Part shown: piece by piece, positions 7,722 to 20,600 of the stretch
Layout: the number at the start of each line of letters is the position of its first letter
Numbering within the stretch: the first letter of the stretch is position 1
From: an uncultured Clostridia bacterium
Lineage (GTDB): Bacteria > Bacillota > Clostridia > Oscillospirales > CAG-382
Length of the DNA: 64,000 nucleotides
Assembly (NCBI GenBank): GCA_944375955.1
Contig: CALWBE010000028.1
Location: 1 to 64,000 of the forward strand
Reading direction: 5' to 3'
Position numbers and translations under genes: made by a program
The notes under the pieces: model-generated
What the model was told of the DNA's origin: nothing
Seen by the model: only the letters and a program-made list of their open reading frames with translations
The model's database searches: none

Positions 7722-10109
7722 TTACTGTGAAATTGTATTTCCGACAGGCGTTATCACATATTCTCCGTTGATAATTTCAACAGGTATTAGCTCAAACTTA
7801 TCATTATATATAGTGCCATCCCATTTTTCAGCGCCCAGCTTTATTGTCTGTCCGCACCAGAAGGTTTCTATTACGCCGTCTTCATATTCTACCGTTATAT
7901 CTCCTATTATCACTGTGTCACATCCGGTCGGTATAGATACAAGAAACGAATCATCTATCTCACTATGTCCAAGTTCTCCTCCCGGCTCAACACTGATATC
8001 AAAATTCTCATAATTTTCGTAATATTCACTGCCGTCAGGTATGTAATACTCAACACGATAAGAATTTATTGTTTTACCCGACGTATTTATCGGATGCCAA
8101 ATAAGTTTATATGAATACTGACTCCACACGCTTGCACGCTCAAGACTGCATGTGCCGTTTATGGTTATAGGATACGGCATCATTTTCCAACTTCCGGCAA
8201 TATATGCGCCTTCATCTGCTTTTAAACCGCGCACGCTGCCTGTTAATGAATAATAATACCTATAAAAATCGTCAGGGGTCAGTGCCCAGCCAGAGGCAAG
8301 ATATCCTTCGAGTTCTGTCTTAGCTATAACAATATTTTCACCCGTCACAGAGTAAACTCTTGCAACCGGTTCACTGTACCAGCCGTCTGCGGCATAAGAA
8401 GCTGCTTGGTACGGAAGTATACGCTCACTTCTTCCGTCCGGATTATATACGGTAGTATATAAAGGCTCAAGGTCTGCATAATACCCTTCGCTTAAATATT
8501 TGTCCTTTTCCGACATCAAAATAGCTTTACCGTACCCTGCGCTGTCATACACTGTCGTCATCGGTTCGGTGCTCCAGCCTACTGCGATATATGCGTCAAG
8601 TTCCTTTCTAAGTATTTCCATACTTCTTTCATCCGGCGCATAAACAGTTATCACAACTTCACTGCGGTCTGTATGCCAGCCTTCTTTTATATATTTATCT
8701 GTTTCGGATTCGTTTACCGCCATCACTGAGCCGTCTTCCGAATACAGAACTTTTATAGGCTCTGTATACAGTTTCCAGCCCGCCGCCTTACAATCAGCAA
8801 CATTCTGAGGCAAAAAGCTTTCTATATTTCCGTTATTATCATACATTTTTACCATGATATCTTCAATATCAGTAGTAAGTCCATCTTTTTCAAGGTCCGA
8901 AGCACAACTCTCTGCTGCAATTATAACTGTTCCGTCGCTGCAGTAATAAAGATCCACCGGAGTAAGATACCAGCCTTCACTTTGCATCTCTAAAAATTCA
9001 TCGTATCTTACTGTGTCCGTCTTTCCATCAACACTGTATATATTATAAATAACTGACCCTTTACCTGCATTCTCAGAAACGGTAAAATCATTATTATATA
9101 TATTTCCGCTCCATTCGCCGCCGTTTGTAACCTCTTGACCGCACCAAAATTCTTCTGTTGTTCCATCTTTATATCTAAGCGAAACCTCACCTATAAAGAC
9201 TTTGTCACAATCCTCCATATCCGTTATCTCAATATAACAGTTCTCCTTAAAGGTAGTAGTTATACCTAACAGTTCATCGTTTTTAGCAGTCACTGACACA
9301 GTAGGACTTCTCTTTTTATATCCGCTTGTACTATCTTCGGGAAGATAATATACTGTAATAGTATATTTTGTTATATCTTTTCCAGATGTGTTGCGCGGAT
9401 GCCAGAAAAGCTGCATTATACTGCCGTCTATATTGTAGGTGCTCTCAGATGTTAAACTTATCGGCGAAATCTCATCTCCCCAGCCCGCAGCTATATTTTC
9501 CTCAAGTGTTGCAATCGGTATATCGGCTTCTACGGTAGAAGAATACATCTTTGTATAAAGTCCTTCTATAGACTCAAGCCAGCCCAATGAAATATATTTA
9601 TCTTTAAAATCCGAATCTATTTGCTTCTTTTCATGATTGAGATTATATAATTCGGTATATTTGATTTCACCGTCTGTTATGACTGCTACAGTTTTTATAT
9701 CGTCATACCACTCAACATCGACTCCCAAAGATTCCGCTATCGCCCTTATTGGAACCAACGTACGACCGTCACGTATTACTGCCGGAGAATCAAGCAAAAC
9801 TGTTTTGCCTCCGACACGCATCTCATCGCTTCCAACCTGCAGACTTATTGCTGTTCCGTCCTTTTTGCCTTCTACCGTCTTTGTCTCGTCATTCCATTCA
9901 ACATCTGCGTCAAGCGCCTCAAATACGGCGCGCATAGGCACAAGCGTCCTGTCGTTAATAATCGCCGGCGGAACATCAAAATCAAGCTTTTCACCGTCTA
10001 TGTACACAGACAAACCATTATCGGCAGCCGAGACTGAGAACGCAAATAATGAAGCTATTACTGCAGCTGCTGAAACCGCAACCTGTTTTTTTATTTTTTT
10101 ATTTCCCAT
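7722..10109 (-). CDS. Exported stalk-domain (copper amine oxidase N-like) protein with GW repeats
   Basis: A 795-residue secreted protein. Residues 1-29 are a signal peptide (basic start, AAAVIASLFAFSVSA core). Residues about 30-145 hold two copper-amine-oxidase-N/stalk units, each with RTLVP-R-(A/I)-ESL-V-W motifs (INDRTLVPMRAVFEAL; IRDGRTLVPIRAIAESLGVDV). The remainder alternates short ~38-residue units ending in a Y-x(5)-GW motif with two copies of a ~110-residue domain, recognisable by WHP.NTSGK and FWCGQ (about 235-345 and 675-785). No LPXTG, SLH or transmembrane anchor is seen, so retention at the wall is unclear. ATG at 10109 follows GGAGAT. Function is unknown. Stalk domains are generally thought to act as surface-display modules in Firmicutes. 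Confidence 0.8.
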   Translation of the reverse strand: MGNKKIKKQVAVSAAAVIASLFAFSVSAADNGLSVYIDGEKLDFDVPPAIINDRTLVPMRAVFEALDADVEWNDETKTVEGKKDGTAISLQVGSDEMRVGGKTVLLDSPAVIRDGRTLVPIRAIAESLGVDVEWYDDIKTVAVITDGEIKYTELYNLNHEKKQIDSDFKDKYISLGWLESIEGLYTKMYSSTVEADIPIATLEENIAAGWGDEISPISLTSESTYNIDGSIMQLFWHPRNTSGKDITKYTITVYYLPEDSTSGYKKRSPTVSVTAKNDELLGITTTFKENCYIEITDMEDCDKVFIGEVSLRYKDGTTEEFWCGQEVTNGGEWSGNIYNNDFTVSENAGKGSVIYNIYSVDGKTDTVRYDEFLEMQSEGWYLTPVDLYYCSDGTVIIAAESCASDLEKDGLTTDIEDIMVKMYDNNGNIESFLPQNVADCKAAGWKLYTEPIKVLYSEDGSVMAVNESETDKYIKEGWHTDRSEVVITVYAPDERSMEILRKELDAYIAVGWSTEPMTTVYDSAGYGKAILMSEKDKYLSEGYYADLEPLYTTVYNPDGRSERILPYQAASYAADGWYSEPVARVYSVTGENIVIAKTELEGYLASGWALTPDDFYRYYYSLTGSVRGLKADEGAYIAGSWKMMPYPITINGTCSLERASVWSQYSYKLIWHPINTSGKTINSYRVEYYIPDGSEYYENYENFDISVEPGGELGHSEIDDSFLVSIPTGCDTVIIGDITVEYEDGVIETFWCGQTIKLGAEKWDGTIYNDKFELIPVEIINGEYVITPVGNTISQ

Positions 10110-10260
10110 TTTTTATCTCCATGCTATTTTTCGGACTTTACTTTTTTATGTAAAGATTTAGACGAAAAAAAAGCAAAAAAGTTGCATAATTAAACTTTAT
10201 TGCCGTTAATATTTTTTTTATTATATTGTCATTTTTTTAACTAAAAACCAACTGCTTCTA

Positions 10261-10287
10261 AAAATACAGCGGCGCAAAATGCGCCGC
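10261..10287 (-). terminator. Terminator of the HPr-like gene
   Basis: On the minus strand an 8-bp GC-rich stem (GCGGCGCA/TGCGCCGC, plus-strand 10269-10287, 3-nt loop) is followed by TGTATTTTT. It starts 9 nt after the stop codon of the HPr-like gene. Confidence 0.65.
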
Positions 10288-10295
10288 CCTTCCTT

Positions 10296-10526
10296 TTACT
10301 CAACAATAAATTCTTCGATATTCTTTAAAAGCTCGTCGGCGTTATCAGAATATATCGTCATATTTACAGGCTGCATTAAATCAAGACTAAAAATACCCAT
10401 TATGGATTTTGCATCTACGACATAGCGTCCCGACTGAAGATCAACATCGCCGCTGAAGCCGGATACTGCATTTACGAATTTCTGCACATCACTTATTGAT
10501 GTGAGTTTTATCATTTTTTTTATCAT
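10296..10526 (-). CDS. HPr-like protein lacking the phosphorylatable histidine
   Basis: A 76-residue protein matching the PTS HPr fold over its length. The regulatory-serine segment is intact (AKSIMGIFSL, S41 equivalent to Ser46 of HPr), as is the following helix. The catalytic loop is not: the normal GIHARPA around His15 is replaced by SISDVQKFV and contains no His at all. The protein therefore cannot carry phosphate from enzyme I in the usual way. It might act only as a regulator, as Crh does in Bacillus, which also lacks His15 but keeps Ser46. It is a single gene with a consensus promoter and its own terminator. The regulatory role is inference; the missing His is seen directly. Confidence 0.8.
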   Translation of the reverse strand: MIKKMIKLTSISDVQKFVNAVSGFSGDVDLQSGRYVVDAKSIMGIFSLDLMQPVNMTIYSDNADELLKNIEEFIVE

Positions 10527-10657
10527 GATTTCTCTCCGTTTCTGTATTGCTGTACGCAGTATCGCTGAACGCTTATCCAGATTGATTGTCGCACGGATCC
10601 GCGCAGTCTGATCTGCGGCAAAATTTTTATTCCATATATAATATATACGGTATTAAT

Positions 10658-10686
10658 ATTGTATCATAATGCTTTTAATTTGTCAA
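10658..10686 (-). promoter_or_regulatory. Sigma-A promoter of the HPr-like gene
   Basis: On the minus strand TTGACA (plus 10681-10686) is followed by 17 nt and TACAAT (plus 10658-10663) with an upstream TG. Transcription would start near 10651, giving a leader of about 125 nt with several GC-rich self-complementary stretches. No known riboswitch was recognised in it. Confidence 0.75.
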
Positions 10687-10755
10687 TAAAAATATCGCGC
10701 CATAAAGAAATCCGCAGAATTTTTACCATGTAAAAGGCTCATCTGCTCTTTTCAT

Positions 10756-12018
10756 TCACTGCAAAACAGGTTTGAAAAGATCGCTGTAAACTACGCTGCC
10801 GTCTGCAGAAATATCTGCTCTTAAAACTCCTTCTATTTTTGCATCACGGCTATTTCTCAACATAAGCATTACCCTTATTGAAGAAGTACCCGTAACAAAG
10901 GAAAACTCCGTCGCCGATATATCTGTTCTTTCTATCTCTGTGTATTTTGACGATATATTTTCATAAAACCTTACGTCTATAAAATATCCTTCAGGTGCAT
11001 TTCCCGGGGTATATGAAACATCTACACTGCTTCCCTTTGCATCTATTCCTATTCTTCCAGCGGCTTCTTCAAGAATTCTCTTGCCGTAATTTCTGTCAAG
11101 TGTTTTTTCTCCCCAGCCGTCGGTTATGTATTCGCTTTCCGGTATCCTGCAAAGATCACTTAACGATCTGTATTCTGTCCGGATTCTCAGCGCGGGCTCT
11201 ATTATTACCGCTATAACCTTTGACATTTCAGCCCTTGTCAGCAGCGAATACGGATTAAAATTGCCGTACTCATCACCATTGAAAATTCCGTTATAGTATG
11301 CTTTAAGAACGTCATTTCTGCTCGTTTCAGGTATTTCATCAAAATCTGCTATTTCTGACTCGTACATTGATACTGTATCGTCATATTTACCGCCTGTTAT
11401 AAGGTTGTTTCCGTTATTGCATACCTCGGGATATATGCTTTTTGCTGATACAAGTTCTGTATTAGTGTCAAAAGATTTTGTAATAAGCGAGGCAAACTGA
11501 TATCTTTCTATCGGACTTGTACATCTTTCCGGCTCGGATATGACCACCATACCGTCTGATATCGATATTCCAAAGCTACCCTCTGTTATGATACCTGTAT
11601 CATAAAGCGTCTGCATATACCCGGAATACCACTGGTTGCTTCCTGTTTTCCCAGAATTTATAAGTTCCTTTTGTCTTTCTGAAGCATATTGTTCAAGCCC
11701 TAAATATCTTGTGATAACCGCAGAGCATTCCGCTGCGGTGAACGTTCCTCCGGGAGAATATTCACTGTCAGATATACCTTTTATCAATCCGTTTTTAACA
11801 AGCAGATCGACATAAGAATAATACCAGCTGTTTTTGTCTATATCCGAAAACTTCTCGGCTGACAGCTGTTCCTCTGCAACAGCATTTCCAAAAACAAGCT
11901 CGGATGCCTGATAAATTTGCTCTTCTGCCGCTTCGGAATGCCATGGTGTCAAGCCTGCTGACAAAAATCCCGCGCAGGCGCATAAAGCATATATGCTTTT
12001 TTTTATTTTTCTCCTCAT
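10756..12018 (-). CDS. S-layer homology (SLH) domain protein
   Basis: A 420-residue exported protein. The start at 12018 gives a clean signal peptide (MRRKIKKSIYALCACAGFLS). An ATG at 12036 adds six residues, and neither has a strong ribosome site. Near residues 55-100 there is a canonical SLH repeat (FSDIDKNSWYYSYVDLLVKN, then PGGTFTAAE). A second lies around 105-155, and a third, partly degenerate, around 220-265 (GNFNPYSLLTRAEMSKVI). SLH triplets bind pyruvylated secondary wall polymers. The C-terminal ~140 residues match nothing I recognise. It follows the class A PBP gene by 41 bp on the same strand and probably shares its transcript, which suits a wall-associated job. Confidence 0.85.
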   Translation of the reverse strand: MRRKIKKSIYALCACAGFLSAGLTPWHSEAAEEQIYQASELVFGNAVAEEQLSAEKFSDIDKNSWYYSYVDLLVKNGLIKGISDSEYSPGGTFTAAECSAVITRYLGLEQYASERQKELINSGKTGSNQWYSGYMQTLYDTGIITEGSFGISISDGMVVISEPERCTSPIERYQFASLITKSFDTNTELVSAKSIYPEVCNNGNNLITGGKYDDTVSMYESEIADFDEIPETSRNDVLKAYYNGIFNGDEYGNFNPYSLLTRAEMSKVIAVIIEPALRIRTEYRSLSDLCRIPESEYITDGWGEKTLDRNYGKRILEEAAGRIGIDAKGSSVDVSYTPGNAPEGYFIDVRFYENISSKYTEIERTDISATEFSFVTGTSSIRVMLMLRNSRDAKIEGVLRADISADGSVVYSDLFKPVLQ

Positions 12019-12059
12019 TTTTTCACTTCTCACCATATTTTATGATTTTTTAAAGCTTC

Positions 12060-14813
12060 TTAATCGGCAGTGCCGCTGTCTTTATCCTTGGCGTCACTAT
12101 TAGGTTTATCTTTGACAGAGCCGTCTTTATCATCTTTTTCACTGTCAGTATCTTTGCTTTCGGATCCGCCGTGATCTTCATCCGCGCCGGATTTATCTGT
12201 GTCATCTTTTTTTATTTCCCCGTCTGTATTTTCTTCACTTTCGGTTTCCTCTTTATCCGTAACGTCTTTATCCGGATCTTTATTTTCATCATCCGGGTCC
12301 TCCTCTTCTTTAGGAGGACTTGTATGCACCGTGCATGAACGGTTAAAAGGATATTCAACCCATTTTGACCTGCCGGCATACATACCTTCAGGCAAAAGCG
12401 TAGCATAATAAGGCAAGGTGGAATCATCCGAAGGCACAAATCTTTCAGGTACTGTTCGGAAAGTATACTGTGTGTCCTGAATATAAATATCGGAAATATA
12501 AAAATCCCTGTCGTCTACATTTACAAGTGCAAACTGCTTTCTGTTCTCTTCCGGGCAATAATCAGTAACTACTCCGCTTGTTTCAGAACAAAAATCAAAC
12601 ATGACATGGGTATCACACTCATTTCTCGGTTCAGTGCCCTTTTTAAACCAACCAGTTTCAACACGTGATCCGCGCGGATCAAATACCTCACACAGAATAG
12701 TCGGCTTATCTCCACTGTCACAGCAGTACTGTGCCCTTACAAGCTCATCATCGGAAAACTGCTTTAACGCAGTGCCGTTTTGTTTCGCTTCGCTTATAAT
12801 ATTATCATGAACCTCGTTCATTATCTTATCCCATGCAAGCATTGCCGGATTAGTCGGGAAAGCAGATGAAGAGATGTATTTGGGCTGATCATAACCGAAC
12901 CAGCATGCGCCTACAAGATAAGGAGTATAGCCTACAAAATACAAATCCTTGTTGCTGTTAGTAGAACCGGTTTTGCCTGCGGTGTCAAGCTTGTTTTCAA
13001 GAGTAACCCTTGCACCTGTTCCGCTTACCACTACCTGTTCAAGTATTTTAGTCATTAACTGTGCTGTAGAACGTGATACTGCAACAGTCTGGTTTATTTC
13101 ATTTTCAAGCAAAACCTCACCGTTATTATCGTAAATAACCGTATAAAGTCTCGGCTCAGTATATACGCCTTCATTTGGGAAAATAGTATACGCTCCAGCC
13201 ATTTCCATTACGGTAAGCCCATGAGTAAGTCCTCCGAGTGCAAGCGGTGCATAGTCGCAATCTGCCTCCTCAAGACTTTCGAGTCCTAGTTTCTCTTTAC
13301 CGAAATAATAAGAATATTCTGGGGTTATCATATCAAGAGTCTTAACAGCAGTTGTATTAAGCGACTGCAGTATTCCATAAAGCACTGTAGTTTTTCCTCG
13401 ATAATCACGACCGGCATTTTCCGGCCAGTATTTTCCGCTGCTTTCATTATACTCAAAAGGTGTGTCGTCAATCACAGTCGCGTAATTAATATACCCAAGA
13501 TCGATAGCAGGGGCATATACCGTGAGCGGTTTTATAGATGAACCTACCTGCCGCTTGCTCATCGTAGCTCGGTTAAGTCCACGGCTTACAGTCTTTTCGC
13601 CGCGGCCTCCAACTATTCCCTTTACGTCTCCCGTATAAGGATCAAGTATAACCATGGCAGACTCCGGCTGAATACCTTCAACCGAAGCAAAAGTATCGGG
13701 CGACTCATACGCGTTTTCCATTATGTCCTGAATCTCAGGATCAATTGTTGAGTATATTTCCAGTCCACCACTGAAAATAATATTTAAAGCAACTTCTCTA
13801 GGATAACCATATTCTTCATTCAGATCCTCGATTATCTGTTCTATCAGAGCGTCTGTAAAATATGAAGTTACATTGTTTATGCCTGCTTCTGAAATTTCTT
13901 TCTCCGTAATATTGAGAACAAGCTCGGTATTTTTTGCCTCCTCACATTCCTCGGACGATATCCATCCGAGCTCTTCCATCTTATCAAGCACTATATCCCT
14001 GCGTTCTTTGTTTTCTTCGGGATTATATTTAGGATTATATTTATAAGGTGATTTCGGAATAGCTGCAAGACTTGCGCACTCTACAAGACTCAGCTCTGAA
14101 ACGTCTTTACCGAAAAGATAATTCGACGCTGCCTGAACTCCGTAACAGCCATTCGCAAGACTTATTGTGTTTAGGTACATTTCAAGTACTTCGTCTTTTG
14201 AACGTTTTTTAGTAAGGCTGATAGCACGGAATATTTCTTTTATCTTTCTCTGTATTGTAGGATCGTCGTCACCTGAAAAGTTTTTTATAAGCTGCTGAGT
14301 TATTGTAGATCCTCCATAGCTTGAATTTCCTTTTAAAAATTCAAGCACCGCTCCGGCTGTGCGCTTTAAGTCCATTCCGTTATGCTCGTAAAATCTCTGA
14401 TCCTCAATCGCCACAAACGCATTCTTTAAATTTGTCGGCATATTTGAGATTGATACCCATGAACGGTTTTCATCTCCGTGCAGCCGCTGATCTTCAAGCT
14501 CTACAGGCTCTCCAAGGTCGTTTATATAATAAATTTTCGTAGTTTGTTCAAGATTTGTTTCAAGTCCTACTATATCGTAGTCCTCTATCAGATTGTTCTT
14601 AATATATATAGCAAATACGGATACAACGATAACACCGGTGATAATACATATAAGTAAGATAGTAAGTATCGCATTAAGAATAAACGATAGTATTTTGGAG
14701 TAATTTCTCCTTTTCTTTTTTTTACTTTTTACCGTATTTATACTTTTTTCACCCGTATCATTAAGACGCGAAGTGTCAAATTTCTTTGTTTCTCCGGAGT
14801 TATTTTTATCCAT
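12060..14813 (-). CDS. Class A penicillin-binding protein (PBP1a-type)
   Basis: A 917-residue bifunctional peptidoglycan synthase. A basic cytoplasmic tail precedes one membrane helix (about 41-71). The GT51 glycosyltransferase domain follows, with catalytic E137 in IEDQRFYEH, then the transpeptidase with S425-S-I-K428, an SLN motif in LQSLNTTAVK, and KTG at 614-616. It polymerises lipid II and cross-links stems outside the membrane. The last ~90 residues are a very acidic D/E/K/S-rich tail with no recognised domain, longer than in most relatives. ATG at 14813 has GGAAAGGAG upstream. The SLH gene follows closely, so wall synthesis and surface attachment may be co-expressed. Confidence 0.95.
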   Translation of the reverse strand: MDKNNSGETKKFDTSRLNDTGEKSINTVKSKKKKRRNYSKILSFILNAILTILLICIITGVIVVSVFAIYIKNNLIEDYDIVGLETNLEQTTKIYYINDLGEPVELEDQRLHGDENRSWVSISNMPTNLKNAFVAIEDQRFYEHNGMDLKRTAGAVLEFLKGNSSYGGSTITQQLIKNFSGDDDPTIQRKIKEIFRAISLTKKRSKDEVLEMYLNTISLANGCYGVQAASNYLFGKDVSELSLVECASLAAIPKSPYKYNPKYNPEENKERRDIVLDKMEELGWISSEECEEAKNTELVLNITEKEISEAGINNVTSYFTDALIEQIIEDLNEEYGYPREVALNIIFSGGLEIYSTIDPEIQDIMENAYESPDTFASVEGIQPESAMVILDPYTGDVKGIVGGRGEKTVSRGLNRATMSKRQVGSSIKPLTVYAPAIDLGYINYATVIDDTPFEYNESSGKYWPENAGRDYRGKTTVLYGILQSLNTTAVKTLDMITPEYSYYFGKEKLGLESLEEADCDYAPLALGGLTHGLTVMEMAGAYTIFPNEGVYTEPRLYTVIYDNNGEVLLENEINQTVAVSRSTAQLMTKILEQVVVSGTGARVTLENKLDTAGKTGSTNSNKDLYFVGYTPYLVGACWFGYDQPKYISSSAFPTNPAMLAWDKIMNEVHDNIISEAKQNGTALKQFSDDELVRAQYCCDSGDKPTILCEVFDPRGSRVETGWFKKGTEPRNECDTHVMFDFCSETSGVVTDYCPEENRKQFALVNVDDRDFYISDIYIQDTQYTFRTVPERFVPSDDSTLPYYATLLPEGMYAGRSKWVEYPFNRSCTVHTSPPKEEEDPDDENKDPDKDVTDKEETESEENTDGEIKKDDTDKSGADEDHGGSESKDTDSEKDDKDGSVKDKPNSDAKDKDSGTAD

Positions 14814-14992
14814 TTTTACTCCTTTCCAATTTTTATTATTCTGTATAATGTCCTAAATAAATTTTGCGCATATACTAACTGCAAAGCAAATAATATATTC
14901 GTTTTTCCCCTTATTTGGCAATGTTATGAATAAAACTTCTTTTTTAAGGAAAAATATTAACGTATCATATTAAAGAACGGAGGTCACCTGAT

Positions 14993-15457
14993 ATGCCTGC
15001 TGCAATAGCAAAAGCATTTTCAAAATTCAAAGAATATGGTATATTTATATTTCTCGCCGTATATTTTGCTATGTGCTATTTTCTTATAAGCCGCTTTGAC
15101 AGCAGCTATACAATAACTCCGCAGGAAAACGGAGAAGAAAGGACAGTTTCTCAAGTTCAGGCTTCCGAAAATGACACGTCTCTTCTGCAAACCGGTTTGT
15201 CTGCACAGTCAGAAGAAAAAGAAAGCAGCGCCGCATCAGAAATTGATGAGAATGACATACCTTACATCACTGACACGCGTACTGTAAAAGAATATCACGG
15301 CGGTCTTGGAATCTATAACTGCTTCGATGAACTTTTAGGTTCTTTTGACATAGATCTTTCAATATTACCTTCTGCCGACAGAGAAGCGTTAAAAGAAGGC
15401 ATAATATTCGGCAGCGACGGTGAAATGCAGGATTTTCTCGAAAGTCTCGACAGCTGA
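14993..15457 (+). CDS. BofC C-terminal domain-like sporulation protein
   Basis: A 154-residue membrane-anchored protein with one N-terminal helix (about 15-35), a Ser/Glu-rich linker to about residue 88, and a C-terminal ~55-residue domain. The block VKEYHGGLGIYNCFDELLG followed by an LP-ADR--LKEGI pattern resembles the BofC C-terminal domain. In Bacillus BofC restrains SpoIVB signalling to the mother cell, and Clostridia encode many short relatives with only this domain and an anchor. A strong GGAGGT site lies upstream of ATG 14993. It is a single gene, divergent from the PBP and ended by a symmetrical terminator. The family call is reasonably firm; the role is inferred. Confidence 0.65.
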   Translation: MPAAIAKAFSKFKEYGIFIFLAVYFAMCYFLISRFDSSYTITPQENGEERTVSQVQASENDTSLLQTGLSAQSEEKESSAASEIDENDIPYITDTRTVKEYHGGLGIYNCFDELLGSFDIDLSILPSADREALKEGIIFGSDGEMQDFLESLDS

Positions 15458-15545
15458 AATCTTTTATTCAACACAATATTAAAAATTAAAAATCGCTGAT
15501 ATATTATTATAATACATTATTGCGGAAAAATCAAATATTATAACA

Positions 15546-15587
15546 AAAAAATACTTCCTCAAATTTAATTTTAAGGAAGTATTTTTT
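15546..15587. terminator. Bidirectional terminator
   Basis: A perfect 14-bp repeat (15546-15559 with 15574-15587) with an A-run and a T-run separates the convergent BofC-like gene and lacZ-like gene. Confidence 0.85.
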
Positions 15588-15680
15588 ATCTTATTAGGTC
15601 GAAATAAGCGTTTGTTAACGCAATGTTAATCAAATAGATACGCCGTTAACAGCAAAATCGGCTTAATTTGAGAATCTGAG

Positions 15681-19009
<3,329 letters not shown>

Positions 19010-19134
19010 TTTTCTGTATCCTTTCTTAATTTTTATTTTTATATGCAGTTTATTTTAATATTTTTGAAGGCATTGATTACAAATAAAATACAGTGGATTT
19101 CAATAATATATAAAACATCTTTTATATATCAAAA

Positions 19135-19467
19135 TTATGCTTTATGACTTTTTAAATACTTTTCCTTTGTAGCTTCTCCTCCGCGCAAATGTCTTTCAGC
19201 TTTATTTTTCTGAAGAACCGCGTCAACCTTTCGGAACATAACCGGATTGATTTCTTTAAGTCTTGCAGTTATATCCTTATGAACGGTAGACTTTGATACT
19301 GAAAACGCTTTTGCTGCCGCTCTTACGGTGGCTTTTTCAGCAACTATATATTCCGCAAGGCGCAGCGCACGCTCATCAGCGTCGCTGCCATAACTGCTTC
19401 TCTTTGAGGAGCCTCTGTTTTTAGAGCCGTATACGGCGTAATTGTTTTTCTTCAAATGATCACCCAT
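19135..19467 (-). CDS. spoIIID: SpoIIID sporulation transcriptional regulator
   Basis: A 110-residue DNA-binding protein. Residues about 30-100 match SpoIIID, with the helix-turn-helix VRAAAKAFSVSKSTVHKD followed by RHLRGGEATKEKYL, the C-terminal basic signature. It adjusts the sigma-E regulon in the mother cell during endospore formation. The protein is ~20 residues longer at its N terminus than the Bacillus one. The ATG at 19467 has only a weak ribosome site, and a TTG 12 bases downstream is an alternative start. The M15 peptidase gene upstream ends into it with a 66-bp gap. This gene is one of the best indicators that the organism sporulates. Confidence 0.9.
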   Translation of the reverse strand: MGDHLKKNNYAVYGSKNRGSSKRSSYGSDADERALRLAEYIVAEKATVRAAAKAFSVSKSTVHKDITARLKEINPVMFRKVDAVLQKNKAERHLRGGEATKEKYLKSHKA

Positions 19468-19533
19468 ACCGTAATATCATTACAATGAATGAATATGCCG
19501 GTATGGCATAGTTTTATGAAAAAAAACGCAAAT

Positions 19534-20556
19534 TTATGCTTCTTGCCCGTCAGAAACCTGAGTCTCGGTCTGAACCGACATGTCCACAGTTACAATAAAG
19601 CCGTCAACATTATTTCCGGAAACACTGTATGTCTTATCCGCCGGAACATATACCTTAGTTGTTTCTCCGGACGCAGGAACATAATAAACCTCATAATTTT
19701 TGCCTCCGGCCTCTATTTTCAAATGTTCTCCGGCAAGTGTATAGTGGCGGAGCAAATCTATATATTCTTCAAGCACAATCCCGTTTTCTTCAATGTAGTA
19801 TGAATGAGGCACGCCTACATAACGGTAATGCCAAGGTTCAAAGGAAATTTGGGTTATATTGCTTTTCCCTTCAGGATACCGTCTAATAAACCCGTATTTT
19901 TTGCAGTTTTCCGGGATCCAGGTATAATGTCCTTCATCCGCAAATGTTTTATATACTCCGTCTGCATAAATACATATATCGAATGCATATCCCGAATGAT
20001 GTTCGGAATACCCTGGATTTGCTGCTATATCAGGACCTTTTTCGGCATATATGCTTTCCTGCTCCTCTACAGTACGATATGCGGCATTTATAAGTATATC
20101 CGAATCTCCGGAATATTCTACATAATCGGCAAACATAACGTTTATATTTTCTATTACCGTAGGATTAAGGTATATAGTAGTATCTTTTATAAAATAATCC
20201 TGAGTTTTGGAAGCATATACATTTGCAGGAGTCTCGTATTTTACAACAGAATGTACCCCGTCGGATACAAATGCGTTATCATTATTTACAAGTATTAGTT
20301 CACCGAAATGTATCTCTTCAGAATCAATATCAACAGTAGTATAATTTTCCGGAACATACGATATATTGCCCGCGCTTGTTTCATCTTCTGTCTGTGCCTG
20401 CGGCGCCTTGCGTAAATTTACCGTATCTCCGGGCGTGGTATTTGACTTAAGAGTACCTAAAATAAATATATTTACGGCAATAAGAGCCGCAAGCACCCCT
20501 GCAAGTGTTAAAGTAATATTTGATTTTTTTCCTTTATTATTCTTTTTTCCGGTCAT
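19534..20556 (-). CDS. Membrane-anchored M15 D-alanyl-D-alanine carboxypeptidase (VanY-type)
   Basis: A 340-residue protein with one N-terminal membrane helix (about 14-32) and an extracellular zinc-peptidase domain. Zinc ligands can be placed at H186 and D193 in SEHHSGYAFDI and at H243 in EPWHYRYVG, with E240 as the catalytic base. This is the M15B VanY/DacB pattern, enzymes that remove the terminal D-Ala from peptidoglycan stems. The C-terminal ~75 residues add a small beta-rich piece. The start at 20556 follows GAAAGGATAAG. Position just upstream of spoIIID is notable: in many sporulating Firmicutes the membrane M23 protein SpoIIQ is encoded here. A role in spore cortex or engulfment is inference. 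Confidence 0.88.
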   Translation of the reverse strand: MTGKKNNKGKKSNITLTLAGVLAALIAVNIFILGTLKSNTTPGDTVNLRKAPQAQTEDETSAGNISYVPENYTTVDIDSEEIHFGELILVNNDNAFVSDGVHSVVKYETPANVYASKTQDYFIKDTTIYLNPTVIENINVMFADYVEYSGDSDILINAAYRTVEEQESIYAEKGPDIAANPGYSEHHSGYAFDICIYADGVYKTFADEGHYTWIPENCKKYGFIRRYPEGKSNITQISFEPWHYRYVGVPHSYYIEENGIVLEEYIDLLRHYTLAGEHLKIEAGGKNYEVYYVPASGETTKVYVPADKTYSVSGNNVDGFIVTVDMSVQTETQVSDGQEA

Positions 20557-20600
20557 TTCTTATCCTTTCGCTAAAATCTAAAAACATATTATTGTTTTTT

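Noticed and set aside
8300..9010. Regular repeats in the stalk-protein gene as a CRISPR or DNA repeat array
   Set aside because: The periodicity is at the protein level (GW units); the DNA units are diverged and there are no spacers.
9637..10161. 174-codon frame opposite the stalk-protein gene
   Set aside because: It is antisense to conserved stalk domains and its Ser/Thr-rich translation is typical of a shadow frame.
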